Shown piece after piece: positions 44,604 to 53,907 of a DNA stretch of 64,000 nt. The translations under genes and the position numbers were made by a program. A model generated the notes under the pieces. That model ran no database searches. It saw nothing but the letters and a program-made list of their open reading frames with translations, and was not told where the DNA came from. Within the stretch, counting starts at the first letter, position 1. The number at the start of each line of letters is the position of its first letter. Origin of the DNA: Acidobacteriaceae bacterium (lineage in GTDB: Bacteria; Acidobacteriota; Terriglobia; Terriglobales; Acidobacteriaceae); the NCBI GenBank assembly GCA_030041435.1, contig JASHNW010000065.1, positions 50,127-114,126 on the forward strand, written 5' to 3'.

Positions 44604-45604
44604 GTTTCGTCTCCAGGCTGGATGCGCCCGTTTTCTTCCACGCCTCCGATGGACAAAAGCCCTTCCTCGACCGAAAACAACACGGCGGTCTGCAGAGTTT
44701 CTCCGGGAGAGCGCGCGCGCGCGCGGCCCTCACGGATCACCGTCTGAATGCGGAACGGATAGCCTGTGGCCGGCTCCAGCACTGCGACATTCAGATCGCG
44801 CCAGCCGCCGTGGCTGGCAAACAGCCAGCAACTGGAGAAGATTTCCGGATCGAAATGCAGCCCCGCAGCAAGGCGATTCGCGCGGTTGGTCACGCCACAC
44901 CAACCCGCAGCCAGTTCCGTGCCGTAGAAGAAATGCAGGGCTTTCGAGGATATCTCCGGGACCTGCCGCAGGTCCATCGCCCCGTCGCGTGCCGCGACGT
45001 ATGGCCAGGAAAAGAGGAGCGGCGTACCCGCTAAGGTGCCCTCGAACTCCCGCTCGCGGACCACTGTCATGCCTGGAAAATCGATGCGATGGTTCGGCGA
45101 AACGGCAAAGGCCGGGTGCAGCTTAAACAAAAAGGGGAATGCGCGGGTTCCCTGGTTCGTGAGACGGTATTCGACTTTGAGGACCGGGCTGTCCGGCCGC
45201 AGGATCAGCGTCTTTTCCGCCAGGAAGTTGCTGAGCGGCGTTGTGTAGCGCAGACTCACCCCGGCATTCCCTTCATGGTGAAAGCCCTCGGCGTCCCATT
45301 CCCCGGTCCACAATTCTCCGTGATCGGGCAAATCGAGCCCCAGCACGCTGCCTGCCTCATCGTTCGGGAACAGCTCATCCCAACCGCCGCTCCACGTGTC
45401 GTCGTAAATGGCATGCAGAGGCTGGCGGGCGGGAGCCAGCACGGGATGGTTCCAGAGAAGCTCGGCGGCGAGAGGCTTGTAGGTGATCTGCCAGATTCTG
45501 GCTCCGGCCTCGGGCAGCACCACGATGCGGAGAAGGCTGTTCTCAAGGACGAAGGTGTGCAGTCCGTGCAGGCGAGGACCGGAAGAACAAGTCAGGAAGC
45601 TCAT
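44600..45604 (-). CDS. Aldose-1-epimerase-like protein (galactose-mutarotase fold, DUF4380/DUF4432 type)
   Basis: This 334-aa protein has the beta-sandwich pattern of the galactose mutarotase superfamily: LENSLLRIVVLPEAGARIWQ at the start, WDELFPNDEAG, VEYRLTNQGTRAFPFLFKLH with the conserved LHPAF histidine, and FASHGGWRDLNVAVLEPATG. No signal peptide is present, so it acts in the cytoplasm. It probably interconverts anomers of, or binds, the sugar processed by the neighbouring SDR, dehydrogenase and dehydratase. It ends convergent with the EamA gene. The superfamily is clear but the subfamily is uncertain. Confidence 0.8.
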   Translation of the reverse strand: MSFLTCSSGPRLHGLHTFVLENSLLRIVVLPEAGARIWQITYKPLAAELLWNHPVLAPARQPLHAIYDDTWSGGWDELFPNDEAGSVLGLDLPDHGELWTGEWDAEGFHHEGNAGVSLRYTTPLSNFLAEKTLILRPDSPVLKVEYRLTNQGTRAFPFLFKLHPAFAVSPNHRIDFPGMTVVREREFEGTLAGTPLLFSWPYVAARDGAMDLRQVPEISSKALHFFYGTELAAGWCGVTNRANRLAAGLHFDPEIFSSCWLFASHGGWRDLNVAVLEPATGYPFRIQTVIREGRARARSPGETLQTAVLFSVEEGLLSIGGVEENGRIQPGDET

Positions 45605-45698
45605 GGGAAAGTGAGGCCCCTCTCAGAGTACCTGGCAGAGCTCTTCGTTCTGCGAAGGAAATCGACAGTTTTAACGAGAATTGGGTTGATCTTTTGCT

Positions 45699-45749
45699 CT
45701 GCCGCAGCAGGCTCACCATCTGCTCAGGAGTGTGCGGCCTTCGTCCCAT
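45699..45749 (-). mobile_element. IS3-family OrfA N-terminal remnant
   Basis: On the minus strand 17 codons starting at ATG 45749 read MGRRPHTPEQMVSLLRQ. This matches the first helix of IS3/IS407-type OrfA proteins. The following codons are unrelated, so only the extreme 5' end of the insertion sequence survives. It lies in the 536-base stretch between the epimerase-like gene and the integrase remnant; nothing else is recognisable there. Confidence 0.45.
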
Positions 45750-45837
45750 CCCAGGGTCCTTTCATACCAGTCTGTATCATCTTCACTGGTACAAAATTTG
45801 CCGGGCACTCCATCCCTTCGCGACCAGCGTTTTGTGG

Positions 45838-46140
45838 TCAATTCCGCAGGAGAGCAGAAAGCTTCCGATCGACGTGCAGTAGTCTGCGACCGTTCGTTCC
45901 TGACACCCACGCTTGCGCAGGGCGTCGCAAAATCGGAGGGATCGATCTCCTCAGAAGGGCTCCTTCTCTCCCCTCATACCAGCGCAGTTGATAAGCGCCA
46001 GTCTTGAGGATTTTTTTGCCTTTGGGTACTCGCAGGTCCTCGCCCCAGCCGCGGCCTTTGCGGAAGGGATTGACTCGCAGCCGGCGCCAGCCGGACTCGA
46101 TACCGCAGTAGCGCAGCAGCGCCACTTTCACGTTCGCCAT
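45838..46140 (-). pseudogene. Tyrosine-type phage integrase, 5' remnant
   Basis: An ORF of 100 codons starts MANVKVALLRYCGIESGWRR and continues to KILKTGAYQLRWYEG. This is the characteristic N-terminus of the large tyrosine integrases common in Acidobacteriota. After YEG the similarity ends and the catalytic core with its RHR..Y residues is missing. It is therefore a decayed integrase and marks the left boundary of the accessory region that follows. The 410-base stretch between it and the small excisionase-like gene holds the CGTTAGCCA repeats and no gene. Confidence 0.55.
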
Positions 46141-46407
46141 GCAGAAACTTCTCTTTCAGGCGAAGACTCGATTCTCGGATTTACCGGGCGACAACATGCT
46201 ACGGCGTTTTCGAGTCACCAGGGTACTGAAAACAGGACGGTTGTAAAGGCTGGTGCCGAAGAAGGGATTAGCCAATCCCCTTTCGCAAGCTGCTGCAATC
46301 GTGGCACTTATTCAAATTCGCCCAACTACCATGCGGCTTACGGTCACTTCTGTTGCAGACGCTTATAGACGATGACCTACGCCAGCATACGCCAAAAGCG
46401 GGCCAAA

Positions 46408-46427
46408 CGTTAGCCAGTCGTTAGCCA
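46408..46427. repeat. Pair of 9-bp direct repeats CGTTAGCCA
   Basis: CGTTAGCCA occurs at 46408-46416 and 46419-46427, an 11-bp period of about one helical turn, between the integrase remnant and the excisionase-like gene. Closely spaced direct repeats of this kind are typical arm sites for integrase or excisionase proteins. The role is inferred from position only. Confidence 0.35.
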
Positions 46428-46526
46428 ACCGGGGTTCCAAGGCTCATTTGCGCCGTGATTGACTGCTGTCGAGAAAAAGCCGTCTGATCCGCGCCAGGGA
46501 ATTCGGGTTTGCCCCTGATATCGGTA

Positions 46527-46541
46527 CCTCCTTACAGGAGG
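46527..46541 (+). promoter_or_regulatory. Hairpin that hides the ribosome-binding site of the excisionase-like gene
   Basis: CCTCC (46527-46531) can pair with GGAGG (46537-46541) around the loop TTACA. GGAGG is the ribosome-binding site eight bases before GTG 46551. Pairing would block translation, a simple way to keep an excisionase-like gene low. The stem is only five base pairs, so its strength is uncertain. Confidence 0.35.
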
Positions 46542-46550
46542 GCTTTTGTG

Positions 46551-46748
46551 GTGAACGTAAAGGAGACCTTGAATGCAATGACCGGCCTGATTCATGCTGA
46601 AAAACTCGCGCCGCTGCTTGGTATGAATAAGGACAAGCTGTACCAGAAGACCAAGAAGGGCGAGGTACCCCATTTCAGGGTGCTCGGACGGGTCAAGTAC
46701 GACCCCAGGGTGATCGCAGCCTGGCTTGAAGCGCGGGAGGTGTGTTGA
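46551..46748 (+). CDS. Excisionase-like helix-turn-helix protein
   Basis: This small protein of about 65 aa has a winged helix-turn-helix of the Xis/MerR-like excisionase class: GLIHAEKLAPLLGMNKDKL followed by the wing VPHFRVLGRVKYDPRVIAAW. Such proteins direct excision of integrated elements or act as small regulators. GTG 46551 (or GTG 46548, also in frame) follows AGGAGGG. It lies just inside the remnant integrase, at the left edge of the defence island. Confidence 0.7.
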   Translation: MNVKETLNAMTGLIHAEKLAPLLGMNKDKLYQKTKKGEVPHFRVLGRVKYDPRVIAAWLEAREVC

Positions 46749-46835
46749 GGTGGCTGGTTGCGGGGGGACGCTCCAATCCTGGATCGACTCCTCGGTCTTC
46801 AGTGGAGGTCTAAAGGTGATCAGATTCCTGACTTT

Positions 46836-47591
46836 CTACACCAACCAGCGCTGAATGAAGGCCTCCGGCGTCCGCGCGACCCGGGATGGGCGCGTCTCTT
46901 CCATGTCCAGACACAGGTCCTCCCAGTGGCCCTATCGCTTCGCGAGGAAGTACTCGGGCTCGCTGATCCAGGCGGCACCAGCAGGGGATAGCGCACCGAG
47001 AGGTACTCCGCCACCCCGGCGAGCGGAGTGTGGCGCTGGCGGCTGAACGATCGTGGCGGCGGCACAGCGAAAAAGTCAGGCTGCTTGTACCGGTAGAACT
47101 CGTGGAGGAACTCCGACCAAACAAGCTCAGGGTCCCAGCGCTGGAAAAGCTCGGCAAGCTTGACATAGTTAGCCGGGTGGCCGGAGAGGACGAGGCCGTG
47201 CGGCGTGCAGGGATCAACAACTGCTTTATCGACGGTCTCCCACGCGATCGCGTCGAGCTTAGCTCGTGCGCTTGGAATGTTATCTCTGGTTTTGACGGTC
47301 AGTCCGGCGGTCTCGCCGCGCGCCGCCGGTTCGATTAATCCGACCCTATTCCTTGACGGTCGCCTCGCCCAAGAAAAGCATATTTCCGCGCTGCTCAAGG
47401 CGGCCCCGCGCGAGAAGCGAGTCGCGACGCCGCTCCGCGATCGTCTGCATGTCGTCCGTGACGCGGGCAAAGCCCAGCAGGCGGCAGGCCGCAATTGCGG
47501 CACCATCAAAACTGATCCCGTAGCTCTCGCCCGTGACAAGTTCAATGGCCGCGTCTATCTCGTCCGGGGCCACGAGCGAAAGCTTCTTCAT
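46836..47591 (-). pseudogene. Degraded gene of unknown function, translationally adjacent to the DUF4011-helicase gene
   Basis: Three well-coded pieces lie in successive frames. The first (MKKLSLVAPDEIDAAIELV to FLGEATVKE, 81 codons) starts three bases after the helicase stop. The second, in another frame, reads GLIEPAARGETAGLTVKTRD and later KLAELFQRWDPELVWSEF and RHTPLAGVAEYLSVRYPLL. The third returns to a different frame (AAWISEPEYFLAKR), then passes a TAG to GHWEDLCLDMEETRPS and AFIQRWLV. The middle piece has no start codon of its own. This is best read as one gene of about 245 codons broken by two frameshifts and a stop. An alternative is an intact 81-aa gene followed by a decayed one. 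I recognise no family. Confidence 0.5.
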
Positions 47592-47594
47592 CTG

Positions 47595-50500
47595 TCAGGG
47601 CAAGTCGGAACGGTCACGAATCGGGCACTGCCTCTGATTGGCGCTCTTCAGAAAATCACCGTCGGCGAGGAACCGGGCACTTCGCGTTCCGGCCTTACAC
47701 GCCCGCTCGATCGAATCCTGGATGCGACCGCCAACCCGTTGGACGCCCGCGCCCATCGCGATACGCCGCGCAGCCTCCAGCCAATGAATGGGCCCTTCAG
47801 CTTCGACGACCCGGCAAAGCCAATCGATCAAAGTCACCGTGGGAACCAGATGCAGGTCCATGCCACGCAGTTCGACATGCAAACGGCAAATCTCGTACTT
47901 CGGTATTTCGCGGACCGGCTGAACAGGTTTCGCGTGTATCTCCTCGACAGCGTCGGCCTCCGGATCGCCCACGATCTCATTGTTGTCGGGGAGTATCGCC
48001 TGGCAGGTCGGGGTTTGGGGGGTACCCGGTTGATGCTTTGCAGCCTCGATAGCCGCCACGAGCCGCTCGATCTCTCGTTCTCTCTCACGAAACCATGCAG
48101 TGGACCAAATTCGATGAAGCCGCCACCCCAATCCCTCCAAAACAGCCTGTCTCAGCCGGTCTCGATCTCGTGCTGATCTCGCGCTGTGGTACGAAGCTCC
48201 GTCACACTCGACCCCAATGAGGTAGCGACCACGGGTGACCTCATCCAAAACGGCAATATCGATAAAGAAGCCCGCGCAGCCGACCTGCGTTTCGACGGCA
48301 TACCCGAGACGCTGAAGGGTTGCAACCACCTGCTCTTCGAACGGGGAATCCGGCGTCTTGCCGGTCACAATGGGGACATCAATCTGGCCGCGTTCAGCGT
48401 ATTGCAGAAAACTCTTGAACGCTTTCACTCCCCCGCCGGGGTTGTCACTGATGTCAATCTCGTCGGCGGAAAGCCCCGTAAAAACTTCACATCGCCTTCG
48501 AGCGCGGCTGAATAGCACGTTCAAACGGCGCTCCCCGCCGTTACGATTCACCGGGCCAAAGCCCTTGGAGAGATATCCTTCTCTTGTTCGGCCATAGCCG
48601 ACGCTGATGAAGATGGCGTCTCTCTCATCGCCCTGCACATTTTCCAGATTTTTGACGAAGAATGGCTCATGTGGCGGTCCCGAAAAGAATTCCTCCAGAC
48701 TGGGCTGTTTGCGCCTCTGGATTTCGATCTGATCGAGTACAGCGTCTCGTTGAGCGACGCTAAAAGTCGCTACTCCCAAGGTGAGTCGCGAGTCCGGATG
48801 GTTCTGTAACTGTTCCCCAGCGAATTGCATGACGGCTTCGGCAACCGCACGAGCTTCGACGGCATTCGTCCGGGTCCGCGAGCGGTCATATACCGCATCG
48901 GAAATCTTGCGATAGATCAGCCCCAGGTCATCGCGCGGTTTGTCGGGGCTTGGAAACACCACCAGTCTGTCGTCATAAAACAAGTGATTCGATCCGGCGA
49001 TCAGCGATTCATGTCTGCTACGGTAATGCCACCGCAGCATCCGCTGATGTGCACTTCTCGCGCAGAACAAGCCCAGAACGCTTTCGATGTCCGTCGCAGG
49101 CCCATCGGGCGAATCCTCATCTTCTTCGCCACTCGACAACGAATCGAAGAAGCTGGTAGGTGGAAGCTGTTGGCTGTCACCCACAACAATGGCCTGCCTT
49201 CCCCGCGCGATTGCGCCGAGCGCGTCGGCAGGGCGAACCTGACTGGCTTCGTCGAAGACCACCAGGTCAAAGCGAAGTGAATCGGGCGGGACGAAGTTTG
49301 CGACCGACAAAGGACTCATCATGAAAACCGGCTTAAATGCCTGAATGGCGTTCCCTGCATTCTCGATGAGTTTGCGGATCGCAGGATATCTGGAGCGTCT
49401 CTCAAACATCATCCGCAGGTAGCCCAATTGCCCATTCCCGGTGCTCGCAGACGGTATCGATTGGCAGTGGCTTTTCGTGATCGCGGCCCGAGCCCACTGT
49501 AAGGCCTCCATATCGAGGTGTCGGAATTTCTCCGCAGATTCAGAATGGGATGACTGCTCGAAAACTGCCAGAATCGGGGACTGCTCAAAAGCCCCGTCAA
49601 TGAGGGCTGACAGTCGCCAATAATCGAAAACGTCCAGCAGATAGTCAGAACTGGGTTCCCACTCTTCGGCCAAATCGACCACCTGCTTTAGATCGGCTGA
49701 GCGGCATTCATCGCTCACTTGCAAGTATGATGCGAGAGCATTCAGGCTTCCGACCGCTTCAGCGCAACCCATCCATACCCGCTCGATCGACTCAAACGTT
49801 TGCTCAACTGCCGTCGAGGTGGCCAGCGTTGCTGAATCGCCGCACTTGAGTAGTTCCAGTACTGATTTCTGCTTCGTCTCCATTTCACGCGAGGCAGTTT
49901 CAGCGCTGGCAATTGCACGTTTCAAGATGGAACGATCTTCACATCCCGCAATAAATTGAAGTGCCCAGGCAGGCATCGCAGATGGAGCGTTGACCCCGAC
50001 GGCGTCCGAAATCCAAGTGAATTGAGTCAGCAACGTATCCCAGTTGGAGTCCTCACCCTTCCAGTTGGTTACGAACAGGTCTGCTAAAAGCTCACGGTGC
50101 AGATTGATTGAGTCTGTGCACATCGCTGCTTCTCTAATCGCGCAAGTTACCTCAATCAATTCGTGTGGTCGCTTGGGAGGGTCGCCGATGACCAGCGAGG
50201 CGCAACTTCGCTTCGCAGAACGCCACTCGGTCGAGGCGAATTTCCACCATTTGTTTCGAAGGCGCATGAGGTCCGCATGTAGCTTATCTATTTCCGCCGT
50301 CCACGCTTCGGCCCTCATCCGATTCGACCAGGAAGAACGGATTTCGGCCAGTTTCCTGCCAGCATTGAGCGCTTCCGCGATCTCCCTGGATTTCGTGCGC
50401 CACGATTGAGCCTGCAAGTTCAAACCTGTCACCGGCGGAGCCGTTACCAGTCTCTGCGCAATTCTGGAGATATTCACACCCTGATTCGCCGAAGCGGGCA

Positions 50501-52172
50501 CCTCAGTCCCCAGAAGATTTGAAAGTTGCTGAAAAGCGTCTCTGCACTGCCTTGTTGCCTCTGCAGCGTGGCCGAGCGCTTGCCGCGCCCGCTCCTGAGT
50601 TGCAGGCAATATGACCCGCAGCTGACTTCCCCAAAACACGTGCCTCTTGGGGATACCTACACGCGACAACGAGGATTCAAGCCTCTCAACCAATGAACGC
50701 TTACACTCGATCTGTATCTCCGACCATTGGAAGACGTCCGGCAAGTCCAGATTCGGAATCTCCTTCCTCTCAAGACGGTCGAGAACCGGCAAAATCAGGC
50801 CGAATAAGTCCACTGTTCGCTCGCCGGAGGGTCCCACTATTTGATTCACGGCTCGGCAGTAATCGTTGAGCCTTGACCGCGAATCCTGCAACGCCAACCG
50901 ATCAGAAGCTCGGGGTGAAAAATCGCGCACTTCCAAATCCATCATGCGCTTCAGTTCTGCTATAACCTCTTTCTTCTTCGCTTTGTTGCTGTGCAGTTCC
51001 AGACAGGCGTTGCCGAGACCGCACTTGTCAAGTCGTTTCTTTACGACATCCAGCGCAGCCTTCTTTTCTGAAACGAAGAGGACTGTCTTTCCCTTTGCGA
51101 GGGCTCCTGCAATGAGATTGACGATGGTTTGCGACTTCCCGGTACCAGGAGGACCCTGAATCACCATGCTCTTCCCGGTAGCCGCGTCCATCAGCGCCAG
51201 CGTCTGCGTGCTGTCGGCGTCCATCACGGGCATCTGGTCGGCGTGATTCGGCAGGTCGTCAAGGAAATCGCTGTCCGAGAACGTGCTGGCCTCGCCCGCG
51301 AAGGAACTCGAACCGAGGAGCCTCTGCAATACATCGTGGTTCAGAAGTCCGCTGCCATTTGGCCAAATGGCAGGGTCCAGGTCCCGGTACATTAGGAACT
51401 TCGAAAAGGAGAAAAATCCCAGCACGACCGAGTCCGTATCCACCGACCATGCGGAATCGACGGGGATCGCATTATTGATTCGCTGAAAATAGCGGCACAG
51501 ATCGAATTCCTCATCCTCGGAAGGCAGTTCTACCTTTACGTTGAACTGCTTCAGGAATTCAGTGAGGCAGAAATTGGGGGATACGTCGTCGTTCGAGTAG
51601 CGAAGCCGAAAGCCTTCGGACGCGCTTTGCCGTTCCAGTTCCACGGGAATCAGGATCAGCGGTGCACGATGCTCATCGTCCGGCGCTGACGGGTCCCTCC
51701 AGGCAAGCATGCCCACAGCCAGGAAGAGTGTATTGACGCCCTGCTCCTCGATGGAAGAGCGTGCGGCGTAATACGTGGCGAGCAAGCGCTTATCAAGGTC
51801 TTGCGGACTGTGATTCGCAACGAAAAGGCCATCTGAAGCCTGATCTGGTGTCCAAAGGGTGTTCTGCCTGGCTGGCAGTTTCCGCCATGCCTGATCCTCC
51901 GACCCGGCGGATGCATTGCCGTCCTGAATCAACAACTGTTTATCTGCTGCATTGACGAGTTGTGCGGCAGAGAACGGAATCTCCCGCCCCTCACTCACCA
52001 GCGCCTCGAACAGCGGTACAGGGTCTCTCGGTACGCTTTCCACCCCCTTAGTCTTCAACAGGCGGTAATTCAGCAGGGGGTTCCGCATCCCAAAGTCGAG
52101 CAGGTCTTTGCGGACTTGCTCCAGAACCGGGCGCAGACTTTCGTCAACTGGGGTCTGTGTATTCGTGGCCAT
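47595..52172 (-). CDS. DUF4011-helicase-Vsr-like endonuclease protein (Hhe-type defence protein)
   Basis: This 1525-aa protein has a DUF4011 N-terminus (RKDLLDFGMRNPLLNYRLLK, about residues 20-330). A split superfamily 1 helicase follows with Walker A in QGPPGTGKSQTIVNLI (residues 339-354), Walker B DLVVFDEASQVRP (about residue 970) and a late helicase motif ERRLNVLFSRARRRCEVFT. A Vsr/DUF559-like nuclease fold comes next, with FIDIAVLDEV, LIGVECDGASYHSARSARDR and GWRLHRIWSTAWF (about residues 1280-1380). A C-terminal helical region completes it. This order is that of the single-gene anti-phage system called Hhe in defence-island surveys. It is divergent from a type I restriction operon across a 202-base region. 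It probably cuts invading DNA after ATP-driven recognition; its trigger is unknown. Confidence 0.85.
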   Translation of the reverse strand: MATNTQTPVDESLRPVLEQVRKDLLDFGMRNPLLNYRLLKTKGVESVPRDPVPLFEALVSEGREIPFSAAQLVNAADKQLLIQDGNASAGSEDQAWRKLPARQNTLWTPDQASDGLFVANHSPQDLDKRLLATYYAARSSIEEQGVNTLFLAVGMLAWRDPSAPDDEHRAPLILIPVELERQSASEGFRLRYSNDDVSPNFCLTEFLKQFNVKVELPSEDEEFDLCRYFQRINNAIPVDSAWSVDTDSVVLGFFSFSKFLMYRDLDPAIWPNGSGLLNHDVLQRLLGSSSFAGEASTFSDSDFLDDLPNHADQMPVMDADSTQTLALMDAATGKSMVIQGPPGTGKSQTIVNLIAGALAKGKTVLFVSEKKAALDVVKKRLDKCGLGNACLELHSNKAKKKEVIAELKRMMDLEVRDFSPRASDRLALQDSRSRLNDYCRAVNQIVGPSGERTVDLFGLILPVLDRLERKEIPNLDLPDVFQWSEIQIECKRSLVERLESSLSRVGIPKRHVFWGSQLRVILPATQERARQALGHAAEATRQCRDAFQQLSNLLGTEVPASANQGVNISRIAQRLVTAPPVTGLNLQAQSWRTKSREIAEALNAGRKLAEIRSSWSNRMRAEAWTAEIDKLHADLMRLRNKWWKFASTEWRSAKRSCASLVIGDPPKRPHELIEVTCAIREAAMCTDSINLHRELLADLFVTNWKGEDSNWDTLLTQFTWISDAVGVNAPSAMPAWALQFIAGCEDRSILKRAIASAETASREMETKQKSVLELLKCGDSATLATSTAVEQTFESIERVWMGCAEAVGSLNALASYLQVSDECRSADLKQVVDLAEEWEPSSDYLLDVFDYWRLSALIDGAFEQSPILAVFEQSSHSESAEKFRHLDMEALQWARAAITKSHCQSIPSASTGNGQLGYLRMMFERRSRYPAIRKLIENAGNAIQAFKPVFMMSPLSVANFVPPDSLRFDLVVFDEASQVRPADALGAIARGRQAIVVGDSQQLPPTSFFDSLSSGEEDEDSPDGPATDIESVLGLFCARSAHQRMLRWHYRSRHESLIAGSNHLFYDDRLVVFPSPDKPRDDLGLIYRKISDAVYDRSRTRTNAVEARAVAEAVMQFAGEQLQNHPDSRLTLGVATFSVAQRDAVLDQIEIQRRKQPSLEEFFSGPPHEPFFVKNLENVQGDERDAIFISVGYGRTREGYLSKGFGPVNRNGGERRLNVLFSRARRRCEVFTGLSADEIDISDNPGGGVKAFKSFLQYAERGQIDVPIVTGKTPDSPFEEQVVATLQRLGYAVETQVGCAGFFIDIAVLDEVTRGRYLIGVECDGASYHSARSARDRDRLRQAVLEGLGWRLHRIWSTAWFREREREIERLVAAIEAAKHQPGTPQTPTCQAILPDNNEIVGDPEADAVEEIHAKPVQPVREIPKYEICRLHVELRGMDLHLVPTVTLIDWLCRVVEAEGPIHWLEAARRIAMGAGVQRVGGRIQDSIERACKAGTRSARFLADGDFLKSANQRQCPIRDRSDLP

Positions 52173-52374
52173 GGCAGATCAACGAGTTTCGTGCACCTCT
52201 ACCTGATAAATAGCAATGCCCCAAAGAATAAAGGGAAAGGTGACGAAATGGCAGCAAAAACGCGCTGGGCTGCACTAATATTGCCGAGCACGAGCATTCC
52301 CGGTTGCGTCCCCGCCTCGCCGGAAGTAAAACAGTACTTTCCGCACAATTCTGCCGTTGGAAGGACGCTGTTCC

Positions 52375-53907
52375 GTGGGTACGAGCACTGCCATTGGGTT
52401 CGAATCGAAGTTGTGGGCGGCCGCCGACGCTCTGCGCAACAACATGGACGCCGCGGAGTACAAGCACGTCGTCCTCGGCCTCATCTTCCTTAAGTACATC
52501 TCCGACGCCTTCGAGGCGAAGCACGCCGAACTGGAGGGCCAGCGGGATCAGGGAGCCGATCCGGAGGACCCGGACGAATACCGCGCCGCCAGCATCTTCT
52601 GGGTTCCGAAGGAAGCCCGCTGGTCGCATCTGCGGGCCAGCGCTCCCCAGCCGAAGATCGGCACCGTGGTGGATGACGCCATGGCCGCCATCGAGCGCGA
52701 CAACCCCTCCCTGAAGAGCGTGCTCCCCAAGGACTATGGCCGCCCCGGCCTCGACAAGCAGCGCCTCGGCCAGCTCATCAATCTGGTCAGCGACATCGGC
52801 CTCGGCAGCCCCGCCGACCGCGCTAAAGACATCCTCGGGCGCGTCTACGAATACTTTCTTTCCCAGTTCGCCAGCGCCGAGGGCAAAAAGGGCGGCCAGT
52901 TCTACACGCCCTCCCACGTCGTCCGCGTCCTGGTCGAGGTGCTCGCGCCCTATAAGGGCCGCGTCTACGACCCCTGCTGCGGCTCCGGCGGCATGTTCGT
53001 GCAGAGCGAGAAGTTCATCGAGGCGCACAGCGGGCGCGTCGGCGACATCTCCATCTACGGGCAGGAGTCGAACTACACCACGTGGCGGCTGGCGAAGATG
53101 AACCTCGCCATCCGGGGTATCGATGCGCAGATCGCCCACGGCGACACCTTCCACGCCGACAAGCACCCCGACCTGAAGGCCGACTACGTCCTCGCCAACC
53201 CGCCCTTCAACGACAGCGACTGGCGCGGCGAACTGCTCCGGGAGGACAAGAGGTGGGTCTACGGCGTGCCACCCGCCGGGAACGCCAACTTCGCGTGGGT
53301 GCAGCACTTCATCTGGCACCTTGCGCCCACCGGGCTCGCCGGATTCGTCCTGGCAAACGGCTCCATGTCGTCGAATCAGTCCGGTGAGGGTGAGATTCGG
53401 AAGAACATCGTCGAGGCCGACCTGGTGGACTGCATGATCGCCCTGCCCGGCCAGCTTTTCTATTCCACGCAGATTCCGGTGTGCCTCTGGTTCCTCGCCC
53501 GCAGCAAGAAGAACGGACGCTTTCGCGACCGACGCGGAGAGACGCTGTTCATCGACGCCCGCAAGTTGGGTCAACTGGTGGACCGCACTCACCGGGAACT
53601 GACTGACGAGGAGATCGTTAGGATTGCTGGAACCTACCATGCGTGGCGCGGCGATAAGGATGCGGGTGTGTATGCGGATGTTCCCGGGTTCTGCAAGGCC
53701 GAAAAATTGGAGAACATACGCAAGCATGGTCATGTGCTTACACCAGGGCGCTACGTGGGGGTGGAGGCGGTCGGAGACGACGGCGAGCCCTTCGAGGAGA
53801 AGATGACTAGGCTTGCGGCCACGCTCCGCCAGCAGCAGGCTGAAGCTGCTCGACTGGACGCCGCAATCGCGGCCAACCTAAAGGAGCTTGGGTATGGCGG
53901 CGGTTGA
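52375..53907 (+). CDS. hsdM: Type I restriction-modification DNA methyltransferase subunit
   Basis: This 510-aa N6-adenine methyltransferase subunit modifies host DNA and forms the M2S core of the type I enzyme. The helical N-terminal domain has [20 protein letters not shown] and [14 protein letters not shown]. The SAM-binding motif is [16 protein letters not shown] (Asp about residue 199) and the catalytic motif is [12 protein letters not shown] (about residue 275). GTG 52375 is chosen because GGAAGGA (52359-52365) is nine bases upstream; the frame also opens at TTG 52357. It overlaps hsdS by 14 bases and is divergent from the Hhe-type gene. Confidence 0.95.
   Translation: MGTSTAIGFESKLWAAADALRNNMDAAEYKHVVLGLIFLKYISDAFEAKHAELEGQRDQGADPEDPDEYRAASIFWVPKEARWSHLRASAPQPKIGTVVDDAMAAIERDNPSLKSVLPKDYGRPGLDKQRLGQLINLVSDIGLGSPADRAKDILGRVYEYFLSQFASAEGKKGGQFYTPSHVVRVLVEVLAPYKGRVYDPCCGSGGMFVQSEKFIEAHSGRVGDISIYGQESNYTTWRLAKMNLAIRGIDAQIAHGDTFHADKHPDLKADYVLANPPFNDSDWRGELLREDKRWVYGVPPAGNANFAWVQHFIWHLAPTGLAGFVLANGSMSSNQSGEGEIRKNIVEADLVDCMIALPGQLFYSTQIPVCLWFLARSKKNGRFRDRRGETLFIDARKLGQLVDRTHRELTDEEIVRIAGTYHAWRGDKDAGVYADVPGFCKAEKLENIRKHGHVLTPGRYVGVEAVGDDGEPFEEKMTRLAATLRQQQAEAARLDAAIAANLKELGYGGG

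Noticed and set aside
44708..44726. Run of alternating GC
   Set aside because: It lies inside the epimerase-like gene and encodes ordinary Arg/Ala codons; no sign of a separate function.
52144..53733. A 529-codon minus-strand frame opposite hsdM
   Set aside because: It is antisense to a gene with complete methyltransferase motifs; the frame is open only because of G+C-rich codon use and has no domain-like features.
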